Source: Cyclobacteriaceae bacterium
GTDB taxonomy: Bacteria > Bacteroidota > Bacteroidia > Cytophagales > Cyclobacteriaceae
Assembly: GCA_019638275.1 (NCBI GenBank)
Contig: JAHBUC010000003.1
Span: 124,001 to 188,000 of the forward strand
Length of the DNA: 64,000 bases
Reading direction: 5' to 3'
Under the pieces are notes generated by a model. It had not been told where the DNA came from, did no database searches, and saw nothing but the letters and a program-made list of their open reading frames with translations. The position numbers were made by a program, and so were the translations under genes. Shown here one piece after another: positions 34,857 through 43,544 of this stretch (positions are counted from its first letter, which is position 1; every line of letters begins with the position of its first letter).

Positions 34857-35096
34857 ATGGAAAAAAGTAAACTGTTGGAGCGCATTACTCTTGACCCTGA
34901 AATCGGACACGGAAAGCCTACGATAAGAAAAACACGTTACCTTGTTGAGAGCATCCTTGAATATTTGTCTGGAGGAGATTCTATTGAAGATATCCTTGCG
35001 GAATTTCCAGACTTAGAAAGAGATGATATATTGGCCTGCATTACCTACGCCACTGAAGTATTGAAGCATAAGGGACTAACCTATTCAGCCGCGTAA
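34857..35096 (+). CDS. DUF433-family antitoxin
   Basis: This 79-residue protein is the likely antitoxin of a type II pair. LLERITLDPEIGHGKPTIRKTRYLVESILEYLSGGDSIEDIL matches the DUF433 winged-helix pattern (ITxxPxxxxGKPxIRxTR). By family it neutralises the PIN-like toxin and represses its own promoter. The ATG at 34857 fits the family N-terminus. The stop is immediately followed by the toxin ATG. Confidence 0.88.
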   Translation: MEKSKLLERITLDPEIGHGKPTIRKTRYLVESILEYLSGGDSIEDILAEFPDLERDDILACITYATEVLKHKGLTYSAA

Positions 35097-35450
35097 ATGA
35101 AGTTTATCGTTGACGCTCAACTTCCGCCTTCGCTTACTGATTTATTTCGAAAAAACGGTTTTGATTGTATACACACCATCAACCTTCCATTCAAAAACAA
35201 TACTTCTGACCACGAAATTCGAAAACTTTCGCTCGATCAAAAGCGAATTGTTATAACGAAGGACACCGATTTCTTTCATTCATATATTCTGAGAAAAGAA
35301 CCATACAAAGTAATCTTTGTTACAGTGGGCAACGTAAGGCTTGCTGCATTAAAAACCATATTCGAGAGTAAGTTTGATGAAATCATTACAGCCATTTCTG
35401 AACATGGTATGATTGAAATATCCAAAAAAGGAGTTATGATCATTCACTAA
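35097..35450 (+). CDS. DUF5615 PIN-like toxin
   Basis: This 117-residue protein is the partner of the DUF433 antitoxin. FIVDAQLPPSLTDLF, IVITKDTDFFHSYI and VIFVTVGN carry the conserved acidic residues of the Mut7-C/PIN-like nuclease fold (Asp6, the Asp pair in TKDTDF). It is therefore a predicted RNase toxin. It starts with zero spacing after the antitoxin and is AT-rich compared with its neighbours, as in recently gained pairs. Confidence 0.88.
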   Translation: MKFIVDAQLPPSLTDLFRKNGFDCIHTINLPFKNNTSDHEIRKLSLDQKRIVITKDTDFFHSYILRKEPYKVIFVTVGNVRLAALKTIFESKFDEIITAISEHGMIEISKKGVMIIH

Positions 35451-35464
35451 GTTGAGTTAATCTT

Positions 35465-36025
35465 ATGCACCCTATCATCCTTGCTTCCAGTTCACCCCGC
35501 AGGCAATACCTGATGCGCGAAGCGGGTTTTAATTTTACCGTTGAAAAACCTGATGTTGAAGAATCTTTTCCGGATGACCTTCCGGTAGATCAGGTGGCAC
35601 GCTACCTCGCCAATAAAAAAGCAGAATACTTCCGAAAAGAACTTCACAATCAACTCATCGTTACGGCCGATACCGTTGTGATTCTGGAAGGAGAAATCAT
35701 GAATAAACCGGCTGATCGAAATGAAGCCATAGCCATGCTTTCGCGATTAAGTGGAAAAACACACATTGTGATGACCGGGGTTTGCATTTTATCAGCTGAG
35801 AAAGAGGAAAGCTTTGATGACACCACGGAGGTAACGTTTAAGAAATTAACGCAGGAAGAAATTGAATTCTATGTAGACCAATACAAACCCTATGATAAAG
35901 CAGGCGCCTATGGCGCACAGGATTTTATTGGCATGATTGCCATTGAAAAAATCAAAGGCTCGTACTTTAATGTAATGGGGTTACCCATTCACAAAGTGTA
36001 CGAGCACCTCAAAAGCTGGGCATGA
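35465..36025 (+). CDS. maf: Maf-family nucleotide pyrophosphatase
   Basis: This 186-residue protein hydrolyses noncanonical or excess nucleoside triphosphates (dTTP/UTP group, YhdE-like) and is linked to septum control. The phosphate-binding motif is LASSSPRRQYLMREAGF. TADTVVILEGEIMNKP and DKAGAYGAQDFIGMIAIEKIKGSYFNVMGLP are family signatures with the catalytic acids. The stop overlaps the next start by 4 nt (ATGA). Confidence 0.93.
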   Translation: MHPIILASSSPRRQYLMREAGFNFTVEKPDVEESFPDDLPVDQVARYLANKKAEYFRKELHNQLIVTADTVVILEGEIMNKPADRNEAIAMLSRLSGKTHIVMTGVCILSAEKEESFDDTTEVTFKKLTQEEIEFYVDQYKPYDKAGAYGAQDFIGMIAIEKIKGSYFNVMGLPIHKVYEHLKSWA

Positions 36026-36951
36026 AGAAACTCTGGCAGTACCTGCGTGAGCATGTGCAGGAAGATTTCCGCTTTGCTGAATATACATCCATTGCCGCAT
36101 TCCTTGCCATTTGCATTGCATTCAACTACACCTTTGATTTTGAAGATAGCTTCCTGGATTTACAGACTGGACTTTCCAAATTCTTGTATTACCTCCTCAC
36201 GCATGCAGTAGCCTACCTGGTACCGGTTTTCCTGATACACTTTTTTTCAGGAAAGAGTCTGAAGCTAACTTCAGGGTTTTGGCTACGGTCTTTGCTGCTA
36301 CTGACGCTGATTAGTCTTGACCGAAGTAACTTACTGCTTGAACACTGGGTGTATGAATTCTTCCACCACCAGGTATCATTTCTGGTGTATAAAGTGTTGA
36401 ATAACTTATCCGGACTAATTTATATCATTCTTCCCCTACTCCTATTCTATTTGCTCCGCGACAGGCATGAACAAAATTTTTATGGGCTTACACGAAATGC
36501 ACCCGACCTGAAACCTTATTTCGTGTTGTTGCTGATTATGTTACCCATCATTGCAACCGCATCGTTTCTTCCAGGGTTTCAAAAACAATATCCGATGTAT
36601 GAATCAACACAGGCACATTTATTTCTGCAAATTCCGGAATGGGTTACGGTTGCTTTGTATGAAACAGCTTATGCGTTGAACTTCGTCAGCATAGAATTCT
36701 TCTATCGCGGATTCCTCGTGATCGGAATGGCCGTTGTACTTGGCCGATCAGCTATCCTGCCAATGGCCAGTCTGTATTGCTTTCTTCACTTTGGTAAGCC
36801 CATGCCCGAGGCCATCAGCTCAATTTTTGGTGGCTATATACTTGGTGTGATCGCTCTGGAAACGAGAAGTATCTGGGGAGGGATTCTTGTGCACGTTGGA
36901 ATAGCGTGGACGATGGAACTCATTGCTTATTTACAAGAGCTTGTAAATTGA
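36022..36951 (+). CDS. CPBP-family intramembrane protease
   Basis: This 309-residue inner-membrane protein has about eight hydrophobic segments. The CPBP/Abi motifs are near the end: SIEFFYRGFLVIG (a form of EExxxR with Phe at the second Glu), FLHFGKPMPEAISSIFGGYILGV and HVGIAWTMEL, which supply the Glu, Arg and two His of the glutamate-type active site. The substrate is unknown. It is coupled to maf by a 4-nt overlap. Confidence 0.87.
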   Translation: MKKLWQYLREHVQEDFRFAEYTSIAAFLAICIAFNYTFDFEDSFLDLQTGLSKFLYYLLTHAVAYLVPVFLIHFFSGKSLKLTSGFWLRSLLLLTLISLDRSNLLLEHWVYEFFHHQVSFLVYKVLNNLSGLIYIILPLLLFYLLRDRHEQNFYGLTRNAPDLKPYFVLLLIMLPIIATASFLPGFQKQYPMYESTQAHLFLQIPEWVTVALYETAYALNFVSIEFFYRGFLVIGMAVVLGRSAILPMASLYCFLHFGKPMPEAISSIFGGYILGVIALETRSIWGGILVHVGIAWTMELIAYLQELVN

Positions 36952-36978
36952 TTTAATTACTTGTTCGGATCCTGATAA

Positions 36979-37518
36979 TTATTTCTTCGGAAAAGTTTCT
37001 TTATAAAATTGAATGCTCCTGTCAATAATTGGAAGCGCATGTGCTTTTCCCATAAATTCATCAATTACCACTTTCTTGTTTTCAAGTGTTTTGTAATTCT
37101 CAAAAAAGTGTTTCAACTCAACCCGGAAAAAATCGGGCAGTTCGCTTACATCACGTATATGACTGACGCTCGCATCCTGTTCGGCCACAGCAATAATTTT
37201 ATCATCAGCTTCACCCTGATCAATCATACGCATCACGCCAATAACTTTTGAGGGTATCATACACCGCGGCACTACCGACACTTGTGTTAACACTACTATG
37301 TCTAACGGATCATGATCTTCACCCAATGTTTGCGGTATGAATCCATAGTTAAGCGGATAATACATGGACGCATACAACACACGATCAAGCTTGATCAACC
37401 CGCTGGCCTTATCTATTTCATACTTGGCTCGCGACCCACGCGGAATTTCAATAATACCATTTACCTGCTCAGGTGGATTTACACCAACCGAAACTTCATG
37501 CCAGGGATGCTGTACCAT
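36979..37518 (-). CDS. ppa: Inorganic pyrophosphatase (family I)
   Basis: This 179-residue soluble enzyme hydrolyses pyrophosphate to phosphate. The signature [12 protein letters not shown] supplies the metal-binding aspartates. [14 protein letters not shown] (substrate Lys/Arg), [11 protein letters not shown] and DELPDFF-like [19 protein letters not shown] are typical. The gene starts just after the terminator of the upstream operon, with TACCTTTC at 37533-37540 as a possible -7 box. Confidence 0.95.
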   Translation of the reverse strand: MVQHPWHEVSVGVNPPEQVNGIIEIPRGSRAKYEIDKASGLIKLDRVLYASMYYPLNYGFIPQTLGEDHDPLDIVVLTQVSVVPRCMIPSKVIGVMRMIDQGEADDKIIAVAEQDASVSHIRDVSELPDFFRVELKHFFENYKTLENKKVVIDEFMGKAHALPIIDRSIQFYKETFPKK

Positions 37519-37532
37519 AATTTTTCTTTACA

Positions 37533-37540
37533 GAAAGGTA
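37533..37540 (-). promoter_or_regulatory. Possible -7 element for ppa
   Basis: The minus strand reads TACCTTTC, seven of eight positions of TAnnTTTG, 15 nt from the ppa ATG and directly after the upstream terminator. Confidence 0.3.
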
Positions 37541-37542
37541 AT

Positions 37543-37574
37543 AAAAAACTCCTGACTGTTGGCCGGGAGTTTTT
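37543..37574 (-). terminator. Terminator of the sdaAB-tolC-adaptor operon
   Basis: AAAAACTCC (37544-37552) and GGAGTTTTT (37566-37574) pair over 9 bp. On the minus strand the stem ends in six T. It lies 22 nt past the adaptor stop. Confidence 0.8.
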
Positions 37575-37595
37575 CAAACAGAGTGCTCTCGTTAG

Positions 37596-38975
37596 TTATT
37601 CCTGCTCGGATTTTTCTTCTTCTTCCTTCTTAGGCTGATTATTCTTTTGAGTCTGGCGGATCTTGTCACCTTCCTTCAATCGCTTGGATACCACTAAAAA
37701 AGGGCCAACAACAACTTCCGTGCTGTCGCTAACTCCTTCCAGTATCTCAATATTGTCGTAATCGCTGATGCCAGTTTTCACCTCCACCATTTTAGCCACG
37801 CCATTTTCACTCACGAAAACAACAACCTTATCCTGCTTTTTCTCGGTAGATTTTGGGGCTTCAGTTCCGGCAGTTTGCCCACCGGCTGGCCTCTTGCTTC
37901 CCTCGTTGGCACGGGTTGTAACTGCAGCCAACGGAACGGAAATGACATTTTCTTTACGGTTCGCCAGTATTTCAACACTGGCGGTCATTCCCGGCCGGAA
38001 AGGATAACGCTTACCTGCATCGATCAAATCCTTATAGGACGAATTCAGGATAAGGATGCGCACCTCAAATTCGGTAATGGCATCCGTAGAAACCTTGTCG
38101 CGTGCGGTGTTGGCAATGTGTGTAACCAAACCTTTAAACTGCTTGCCCGTGTTGGCATATGCATCCACATCAATCAGTGCCGTATCGCCAATATGCACAC
38201 GAATAATATCGTTTTCATTAACATCCACACGCACTTCCATAACACTCAAATCGGCAATACGAAGCATTTCAGTGCCCTGCATTTGAGCCGTGCCCACTAC
38301 ACGTTCACCTTTCTTAACATTAAGCTTGGAAACGTGACCATTCATAGGTGCCACCACACTGGTTAACCGAACGTTTTCACGGGCTTCATTCACGGTAGCT
38401 TCGCTGCTGCGCACAACATAGCGGGCAGCTTGCACATTTTGGCGAGCCGATTTCAAATCATTTTCAGCTACCTTGAAGTTTTGCTGCGCTAACTGCCAGT
38501 CGGCTTCGGATATTACTTTTTCATTCCATAATTTCTTCTGACGCTCATAATCTTGCTCTGCCCGGGTAAATGTTGCTTCTGCTCTTGACAAGGCCGCTTC
38601 TGATGCTACCAGGTTAGCGCGTTGCTGATTAAGTGAAGCTTCTGCTCGTTCCAATTGCGAAAGCCATGTATCAGGTCGAATTTTAACAAGCATGTCGCCA
38701 CGCGTAACCGAATCACCATCCTCAATGTGTAACTCACGAATTTCACCGGAAACTTCAGGCGCCAATTTCACTTCAGTTACAGGTTGAACTGTACCGGAAG
38801 CGCTCACCTTTTCAACAATGGTAGTTCGCTTGGCCTTTGTCAACTCTACCTCCAAATCCTTCGGCTTCCCGATCCAGCCCTGTGATCTTGCTACAACAAT
38901 GAATAATAACAATACTACTACTGCTCCGATAAGGATATAAATCAGCTTGTTCGATTTTTTCTTTTGTTTGGCCAT
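37596..38975 (-). CDS. Periplasmic adaptor (membrane-fusion) protein, HlyD/MacA type
   Basis: This 459-residue protein links an inner-membrane pump to TolC. It has an N-terminal membrane anchor (about 10-29), lipoyl halves (GTVQPVTEVKLAPEVSGEI and VVAPMNGHVSKLNVKKGERV), a long alpha-hairpin rich in Ala/Glu/Gln (about 105-200), beta-barrel and membrane-proximal domains. A Lys/Pro/Glu linker lies at about 360-380, and the acidic tail is KKEEEEKSEQE. It follows a TolC gene by 27 nt. No RND or ABC pump gene is adjacent, so the pump must be encoded elsewhere. Confidence 0.9.
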   Translation of the reverse strand: MAKQKKKSNKLIYILIGAVVVLLLFIVVARSQGWIGKPKDLEVELTKAKRTTIVEKVSASGTVQPVTEVKLAPEVSGEIRELHIEDGDSVTRGDMLVKIRPDTWLSQLERAEASLNQQRANLVASEAALSRAEATFTRAEQDYERQKKLWNEKVISEADWQLAQQNFKVAENDLKSARQNVQAARYVVRSSEATVNEARENVRLTSVVAPMNGHVSKLNVKKGERVVGTAQMQGTEMLRIADLSVMEVRVDVNENDIIRVHIGDTALIDVDAYANTGKQFKGLVTHIANTARDKVSTDAITEFEVRILILNSSYKDLIDAGKRYPFRPGMTASVEILANRKENVISVPLAAVTTRANEGSKRPAGGQTAGTEAPKSTEKKQDKVVVFVSENGVAKMVEVKTGISDYDNIEILEGVSDSTEVVVGPFLVVSKRLKEGDKIRQTQKNNQPKKEEEEKSEQE

Positions 38976-39002
38976 GTACTTTATGCGTTAACGTAGTGGG
39001 AA

Positions 39003-40433
39003 TTAAAATTCGAGTGGTAAACCTTGATAGAAATCAAGTATTTTCTTTTTGAAAATGAAGTCATATTTCGCTCGTAGCAAATCTGATTGCGCCTGAAAAA
39101 GATCATTCTCGGCAACCTGGTATTCAACAAAATTTACAGCGCCTAATTCAAAACGTTGCTTGGTCATGCGAAACGCCTCATCACGCGCTCCCACCTGCTT
39201 TTGTGCCGATTGGTAGGTCTTGGAGGCTGCCAATGCATCATTATAGGCCGTTTCGACTGACTGCCTTAAGATATTTTCATTTTCCAATACTGTAATATTT
39301 GCCAATTCCCTGCTGATGGCTGCACGCTGAACAGCAGAACGTGTTTGAAGGCCATTGAAAATTGGTATCTGTAAATTGATTCCCAGACCTTTACCCAGGT
39401 TATTTTTAAATTGCTCCTGATATCCAACGGTTTGGAATGAGAATTGATTTACCAGTACATCCGTATAAACTAATTCGGCAGGATTGTTTTGCAAGTATCC
39501 AATTTCTCGTGGAACAAGCGTAGAGCCCTCCAGGATTGCTTCCTGCCTGGCGGACGAATAAAGCGTAGAAAGGGATCCGTTTAAGGTTATCCGCGGATAA
39601 TAGTTACCTCTGGTTGAACGCAAAGCAAAAGCAGAACTTTTCTGGCGCAATCGTGCAGCCTGAATTTCAGGCATTGAGAGCACGGCTATCTCAAAAATTT
39701 CATCAGCCGATTTGTTAATGCCCTGATCATTCAAATCTACATTCAGCAATTCAACATCCATTTCAGTAGAAGCAGGCAGTTGGAGCGCCTGTTTCAACTG
39801 TAAAAAAGATAAGTTGAGAGCATTCTCGCGCTGAATCAGATTCAATTCATTGGTGGCATGCTGCGCCTCTAAATTTAATGCATCTGCGCGCGGTAACGCT
39901 CCGGCCTCAACCAGTTTCTTGGTGCGTTCCAGTTGTTCACGTGTTGAACCCAATTGATATTCTGCATTTGCATATAACTCCTTATTAAATACAACGGTAA
40001 GGTAGAGTGTAATTACATTAAGGATAACATCGTTTCTTGCTTTAACAAGATCCTGACTAACAGCTTCCAATTCAACTTCACTTTGCTTCATGGCATAAAA
40101 CAACCGGAAGCCATTCCACAACAACAAGGAACTGCTAACATTGGCATTGATGGAATTAATTCGCTGCTCAACGAATAAGTTTGTGGTCGGATCAATATTC
40201 CTACCCCAGTTGAACCCATAATTACCGTTTGCATTGAGTGATGGCAACATGGTCATTCTGGATTGCAAATAGTTTATTTCACCGGTGCGCACACTATAAT
40301 TGCTTCGCTTAACCGTTAAGTTGCTGGATACGGCATAATCGACCAGTTCGCGCAACGTCCATACTTTTTTTGTCTGCTGGCCGAATGAACACAGACTGGA
40401 CACTACCAATACAGCTAATAAAATTCCTCTCAT
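39003..40433 (-). CDS. TolC-family outer-membrane efflux protein
   Basis: This 476-residue protein has a signal peptide ending near CSFGQ. It shows the two repeated TolC halves: an outer-membrane strand region (SYGFNWGRNIDPTTN-like) and long coiled helices (QLGSTREQLERTKKLVEAGALPRADALNLEAQ and KTYQSAQKQVGARDEAFRMTKQRFELGAVNFVEYQ). It forms the outer channel used with the adaptor encoded next to it. Its start lies 2 nt after the sdaAB stop, so the three are probably co-transcribed. Confidence 0.92.
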   Translation of the reverse strand: MRGILLAVLVVSSLCSFGQQTKKVWTLRELVDYAVSSNLTVKRSNYSVRTGEINYLQSRMTMLPSLNANGNYGFNWGRNIDPTTNLFVEQRINSINANVSSSLLLWNGFRLFYAMKQSEVELEAVSQDLVKARNDVILNVITLYLTVVFNKELYANAEYQLGSTREQLERTKKLVEAGALPRADALNLEAQHATNELNLIQRENALNLSFLQLKQALQLPASTEMDVELLNVDLNDQGINKSADEIFEIAVLSMPEIQAARLRQKSSAFALRSTRGNYYPRITLNGSLSTLYSSARQEAILEGSTLVPREIGYLQNNPAELVYTDVLVNQFSFQTVGYQEQFKNNLGKGLGINLQIPIFNGLQTRSAVQRAAISRELANITVLENENILRQSVETAYNDALAASKTYQSAQKQVGARDEAFRMTKQRFELGAVNFVEYQVAENDLFQAQSDLLRAKYDFIFKKKILDFYQGLPLEF

Positions 40434-40435
40434 AT

Positions 40436-41113
40436 TTATAAATCAATATCCGGTATATAAATCACTTCCTTAACCCACCTTAGACTCCGCAAGTAATCCA
40501 ATGTTACAGGCTTAACACCCGAATCCATTTCAATGACCAAGCAGGCTTCATCGTGTTTACCTTTTCGGGAAACCGACATGGTGGCTATATTACAATCATC
40601 GTGGGCCAGTATGTTGGCTATAAAGGCAATGCTGCCTTTCACATCATCGGCAAAAATAACGAGGGTATGCAGGCTGGCATTGAAATCGGCTTTAAAGCCA
40701 TCAACCTCGGCAATATTAATAATACCCCCACCTTTACTTTCACCCAATAGTTCAATTTCCCGATCGCCCTTTTTCAGGGTTAGCCGAATGGTGTTGGGGT
40801 GCATGGTTGAAGCATTACCAATAGATTTGAACTGGTACTTCAACCCTTTTTCTTTTGCCAAAACAAGCGATTCCTTAATACGCTTGTCGTCCGTTTTAAA
40901 ATCCAGCAAGCCGGCAATAATGGCCCTGTCACTGCCATGTCCTTCATACGTTCGGGCAAATGAATTATAGAAAATAATCTGGGCTTCATCCGGTATGCTA
41001 CCCAACAGCCGGATGGCCGTTCGGGCAATGCGGACCACACCCGCTGTATGCGAACTGGATGGCCCGATCATAACGGGCCCGATCATATCAAAAACACTGC
41101 TTTTTTCGTGCAT
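40436..41113 (-). CDS. sdaAB: L-serine dehydratase, beta subunit (iron-sulfur type)
   Basis: This 225-residue subunit belongs to the two-subunit enzyme that deaminates L-serine to pyruvate. VFDMIGPVMIGPSSSHTAG is the hallmark N-terminus with the serine-binding SSSHT. SIGNASTMHPNTIRL and SKGGGIINI follow. A C-terminal ACT domain (about 150-225, LVIFADDVKGSIAFIANIL) is the serine-binding allosteric site. The iron-sulfur alpha subunit is not next to it in this window. It heads an operon with efflux genes, an unusual partner set. Confidence 0.93.
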   Translation of the reverse strand: MHEKSSVFDMIGPVMIGPSSSHTAGVVRIARTAIRLLGSIPDEAQIIFYNSFARTYEGHGSDRAIIAGLLDFKTDDKRIKESLVLAKEKGLKYQFKSIGNASTMHPNTIRLTLKKGDREIELLGESKGGGIINIAEVDGFKADFNASLHTLVIFADDVKGSIAFIANILAHDDCNIATMSVSRKGKHDEACLVIEMDSGVKPVTLDYLRSLRWVKEVIYIPDIDL

Positions 41114-41165
41114 ACCGGGTTAGAATACGCCATTTGTCGTAACCTTATTTCAATTATTACAAGAA

Positions 41166-41198
41166 TTTGCAATATTCTTGTTCCTACAAATATTTTTG
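41166..41198 (+). promoter_or_regulatory. Predicted promoter of the transglutaminase-like TPR gene
   Basis: TTTG (41166-41169), a 21-nt spacer and TATTTTTG (41191-41198) match the Bacteroidota -33 and -7 elements. The ATG at 41221 lies 22 nt downstream. This places the earlier TTG start inside the promoter. Confidence 0.5.
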
Positions 41199-41220
41199 CA
41201 AACTTAAGCTTTGTCCCCCT

Positions 41221-42780
41221 ATGATCCGCTTTCTACTTATCTGCCTTAACTTATGTTGGCCCATCCTGACGATAGCCCAGGATAGCCTTGTTTATTATAA
41301 AGAACTGGCCTTCTCATCCCCATTCGAGAAAAAAGCCTTTGATGATCATTTCATCCACAAGAAAACTGACCATTTTGATTTGTTGATGGCAAACGGAGGT
41401 GCATTAAATGAAAATAAGGTTAAAGCCAGTAAGGAAAGTTTCACGAACTATCTGGATGCCATGGGGTTCGAGAAAATGGTATCCAAGAAAAATGATAAAA
41501 AAGTAAAATTTGTTTACGACAATATTCACAAACGCTTCCTTCAAAAATACGAAGAACAGAATAAGTTTGAACAAATATTCACAGGAGGAAATTATAATTG
41601 CGTCTCTGCATCGGCTCTTTATGCGCTGACTTTTGACCATCTGAGACTGCCCTATGCTATTAAGGAAAAGCCAACGCATGTTTACATCATAGCTTTTCCA
41701 CGAGCAGAAAGCATTGTGGTTGAAACTACTACCCCACTAGGAGGTTACTATGAGATGTCAACTTCATTTAAACAAACCTACGTTAAAACATTAAAAGATC
41801 AGAAGCTCATCAGCATACAGGAATTCAACAATTTTGATACGAACACACTTTTTGATCGCTACTACTTTGGCCAGCAAGAAGAAATAAGTGTCTTGCAACT
41901 GATCGGGCTTCAATATCTGAATGATGGACTTTACAAAATGGATGAGGGGCAATTTGAAAATGCCCACCAGCAATTTGAAAAAGCATATTTGTTCCATCCC
42001 TCAGAAAGAATAGGTTATCTGTTAATGGTAGCCGCCTTAGAGGCATTCCAAAAGCGAACAGAAAAAGATGACAAACACATCACATTTCTTTCGAAACTTT
42101 CACGTTACAAAAAATTTGGTATTACCCCTGACATGATAAAAGGTGAATTTGCACGGGTAGTACTTGAACTGGGGTCGCAAACCGACAAAAAAGGGCAACT
42201 TCGTGCTTACCATCAAAAACTCACCGCCTCTATAGAAAATCAGGAACTTAAAACTGAAATTGATTTTGTTTATTACTACGAGAGCGGCCGACAACTTTAT
42301 AATGAACTTAAATACAAAGATGCTTTACAAGATTTTGAGAGAGCCCTGCAGGCGAAACCAAAATATGTTGATGCATTAAATGGTTTTATTGGTTGTTTAG
42401 GCCAGGTGTTGGTTGCTCAAAATAACAATAAAGAAGCTATCGAAACCCTGGAAAAATACGGTAACCTATATCCTGATTTAAAGACCAATAATCATTACGC
42501 CATTATGCTAACCACAGCATACCTGATTCAATTTGGTCAAGCATACGACATGAATAAACCTACCGAAGGTGATCGTTACAAAGCTGCATTTGAATCACTT
42601 CGCCAAGAAAACCCTGAACTTCCCGTTAACCAATATCTGATTGGGCAAGCCTACTCAACTGCAGCAGTCTACTATTTCAGGCGAGGGCAAACATCCAAAG
42701 CAAAGAGCATTATCAATAAGGGATTGGAAATATCACCCAATAATCCAGAATTATTAATCAGACTTGAAATGCTTCGCTAA
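41221..42780 (+). CDS. Exported transglutaminase-like protein with C-terminal TPR repeats
   Basis: This protein is 519 residues from the ATG at 41221. A signal peptide ends near LTIAQ. In the N-terminal half, GGNYNCVSASALYAL (Cys127) and KPTHVYIIAFP (His153), with acidic residues after them (SIVVETTTPLGG), look like the Cys-His-Asp/Glu triad of transglutaminase-like proteases. The C-terminal half has at least four TPR-like units (GRQLYNELKYKDALQDFERALQAKPKYVDALNG; YYFRRGQTSKAKSIINKGLEISPNN). The substrate is unknown. It overlaps the convergent MORN lipoprotein gene by 4 nt at its stop. Confidence 0.78.
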   Translation: MIRFLLICLNLCWPILTIAQDSLVYYKELAFSSPFEKKAFDDHFIHKKTDHFDLLMANGGALNENKVKASKESFTNYLDAMGFEKMVSKKNDKKVKFVYDNIHKRFLQKYEEQNKFEQIFTGGNYNCVSASALYALTFDHLRLPYAIKEKPTHVYIIAFPRAESIVVETTTPLGGYYEMSTSFKQTYVKTLKDQKLISIQEFNNFDTNTLFDRYYFGQQEEISVLQLIGLQYLNDGLYKMDEGQFENAHQQFEKAYLFHPSERIGYLLMVAALEAFQKRTEKDDKHITFLSKLSRYKKFGITPDMIKGEFARVVLELGSQTDKKGQLRAYHQKLTASIENQELKTEIDFVYYYESGRQLYNELKYKDALQDFERALQAKPKYVDALNGFIGCLGQVLVAQNNNKEAIETLEKYGNLYPDLKTNNHYAIMLTTAYLIQFGQAYDMNKPTEGDRYKAAFESLRQENPELPVNQYLIGQAYSTAAVYYFRRGQTSKAKSIINKGLEISPNNPELLIRLEMLR

Positions 42781-43538
42781 CGCTTGTTTTGAATAGCCAG
42801 GTTGTACTTACGTTGCGTAATGTAGTAGTTACCCTGCTTGGTCTTGACTTTAGCAATAATATTGAGTTCCTCCATCATAAAACCACCAGGAGGAAGAGTA
42901 ATTGTAATTTCCCCTACCCCATTTCGATCAGTGTTCCAAACTTTACTTGCCTGATCACTTAAACATCGGCCATTGGTTAACTTTCCTGTAAAGAATTCAA
43001 CGCTCTTGGTTTTATCCGAAACCGAAAGGCGCAGGATGTATTCGTTATCTCGCCAAAGGTTGTCAATTGGTGTAATTACAATTTTGGGGTAATCCCGTTT
43101 TTGCTTGCCGTCAAGCAAATATTCCTTTAAGTCAACACATGGATTATCATATTCATAAACAGCGACTGATGCCAGTTTTCCATCTTCGCGATACTTTTTT
43201 TGCTCACCATGAATTTTTCCACTATCATAAGGTGTTTCCTGGTAGAGATTTCCATTCTCCCAGTAACGCTTTGCCCATCCGTGTTTTAATCCCTTTGCAT
43301 ATTCGATCGTTTGAAAAATCTTTCCGGTTTTGTAATACTCAGTGGCCATACCGTGTTTTAATCCTTCCACATGAGGTATTTCGGCACGCAATGATCCATC
43401 CGGATAGTTGGCTTTTACAACACCATTCGTTTTATCTTCCGATGGCGCGCTGGCTCCTTTTCCAGATGCGGCTTTATCTTTAGCAATAAACTCACAAGAG
43501 GTAAGGGCAATCGAAGCGAAAATCAGATACTTAATCAT
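42777..43538 (-). CDS. Lipoprotein with MORN-type (YwqK-like) repeats
   Basis: This protein is 253 residues from the ATG at 43538. A lipobox (IALTSC, Cys15) marks it as a lipoprotein. Residues about 40-125 hold four MORN-variant repeats (YPDGSLRAEIPHVEGLKHGMATEYYKTG; YWENGNLYQETPYDSGKIHGE). The C-terminal half is a beta-rich domain (VSDKTKSVEFFTGKLTNGRC… ITITLPPGGF). MORN-variant proteins of this type are often called YwqK-family antitoxins, but no toxin gene is adjacent and an envelope role is likelier. Its start follows the thyA stop by 6 nt, suggesting co-transcription. Confidence 0.8.
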   Translation of the reverse strand: MIKYLIFASIALTSCEFIAKDKAASGKGASAPSEDKTNGVVKANYPDGSLRAEIPHVEGLKHGMATEYYKTGKIFQTIEYAKGLKHGWAKRYWENGNLYQETPYDSGKIHGEQKKYREDGKLASVAVYEYDNPCVDLKEYLLDGKQKRDYPKIVITPIDNLWRDNEYILRLSVSDKTKSVEFFTGKLTNGRCLSDQASKVWNTDRNGVGEITITLPPGGFMMEELNIIAKVKTKQGNYYITQRKYNLAIQNKR

Positions 43539-43544
43539 ACTCAA

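Noticed and set aside
37875..38366. 163-codon plus-strand frame opposite the adaptor gene
   Set aside because: It lies wholly within the conserved adaptor coding sequence on the other strand and has a composition typical of antisense frames.
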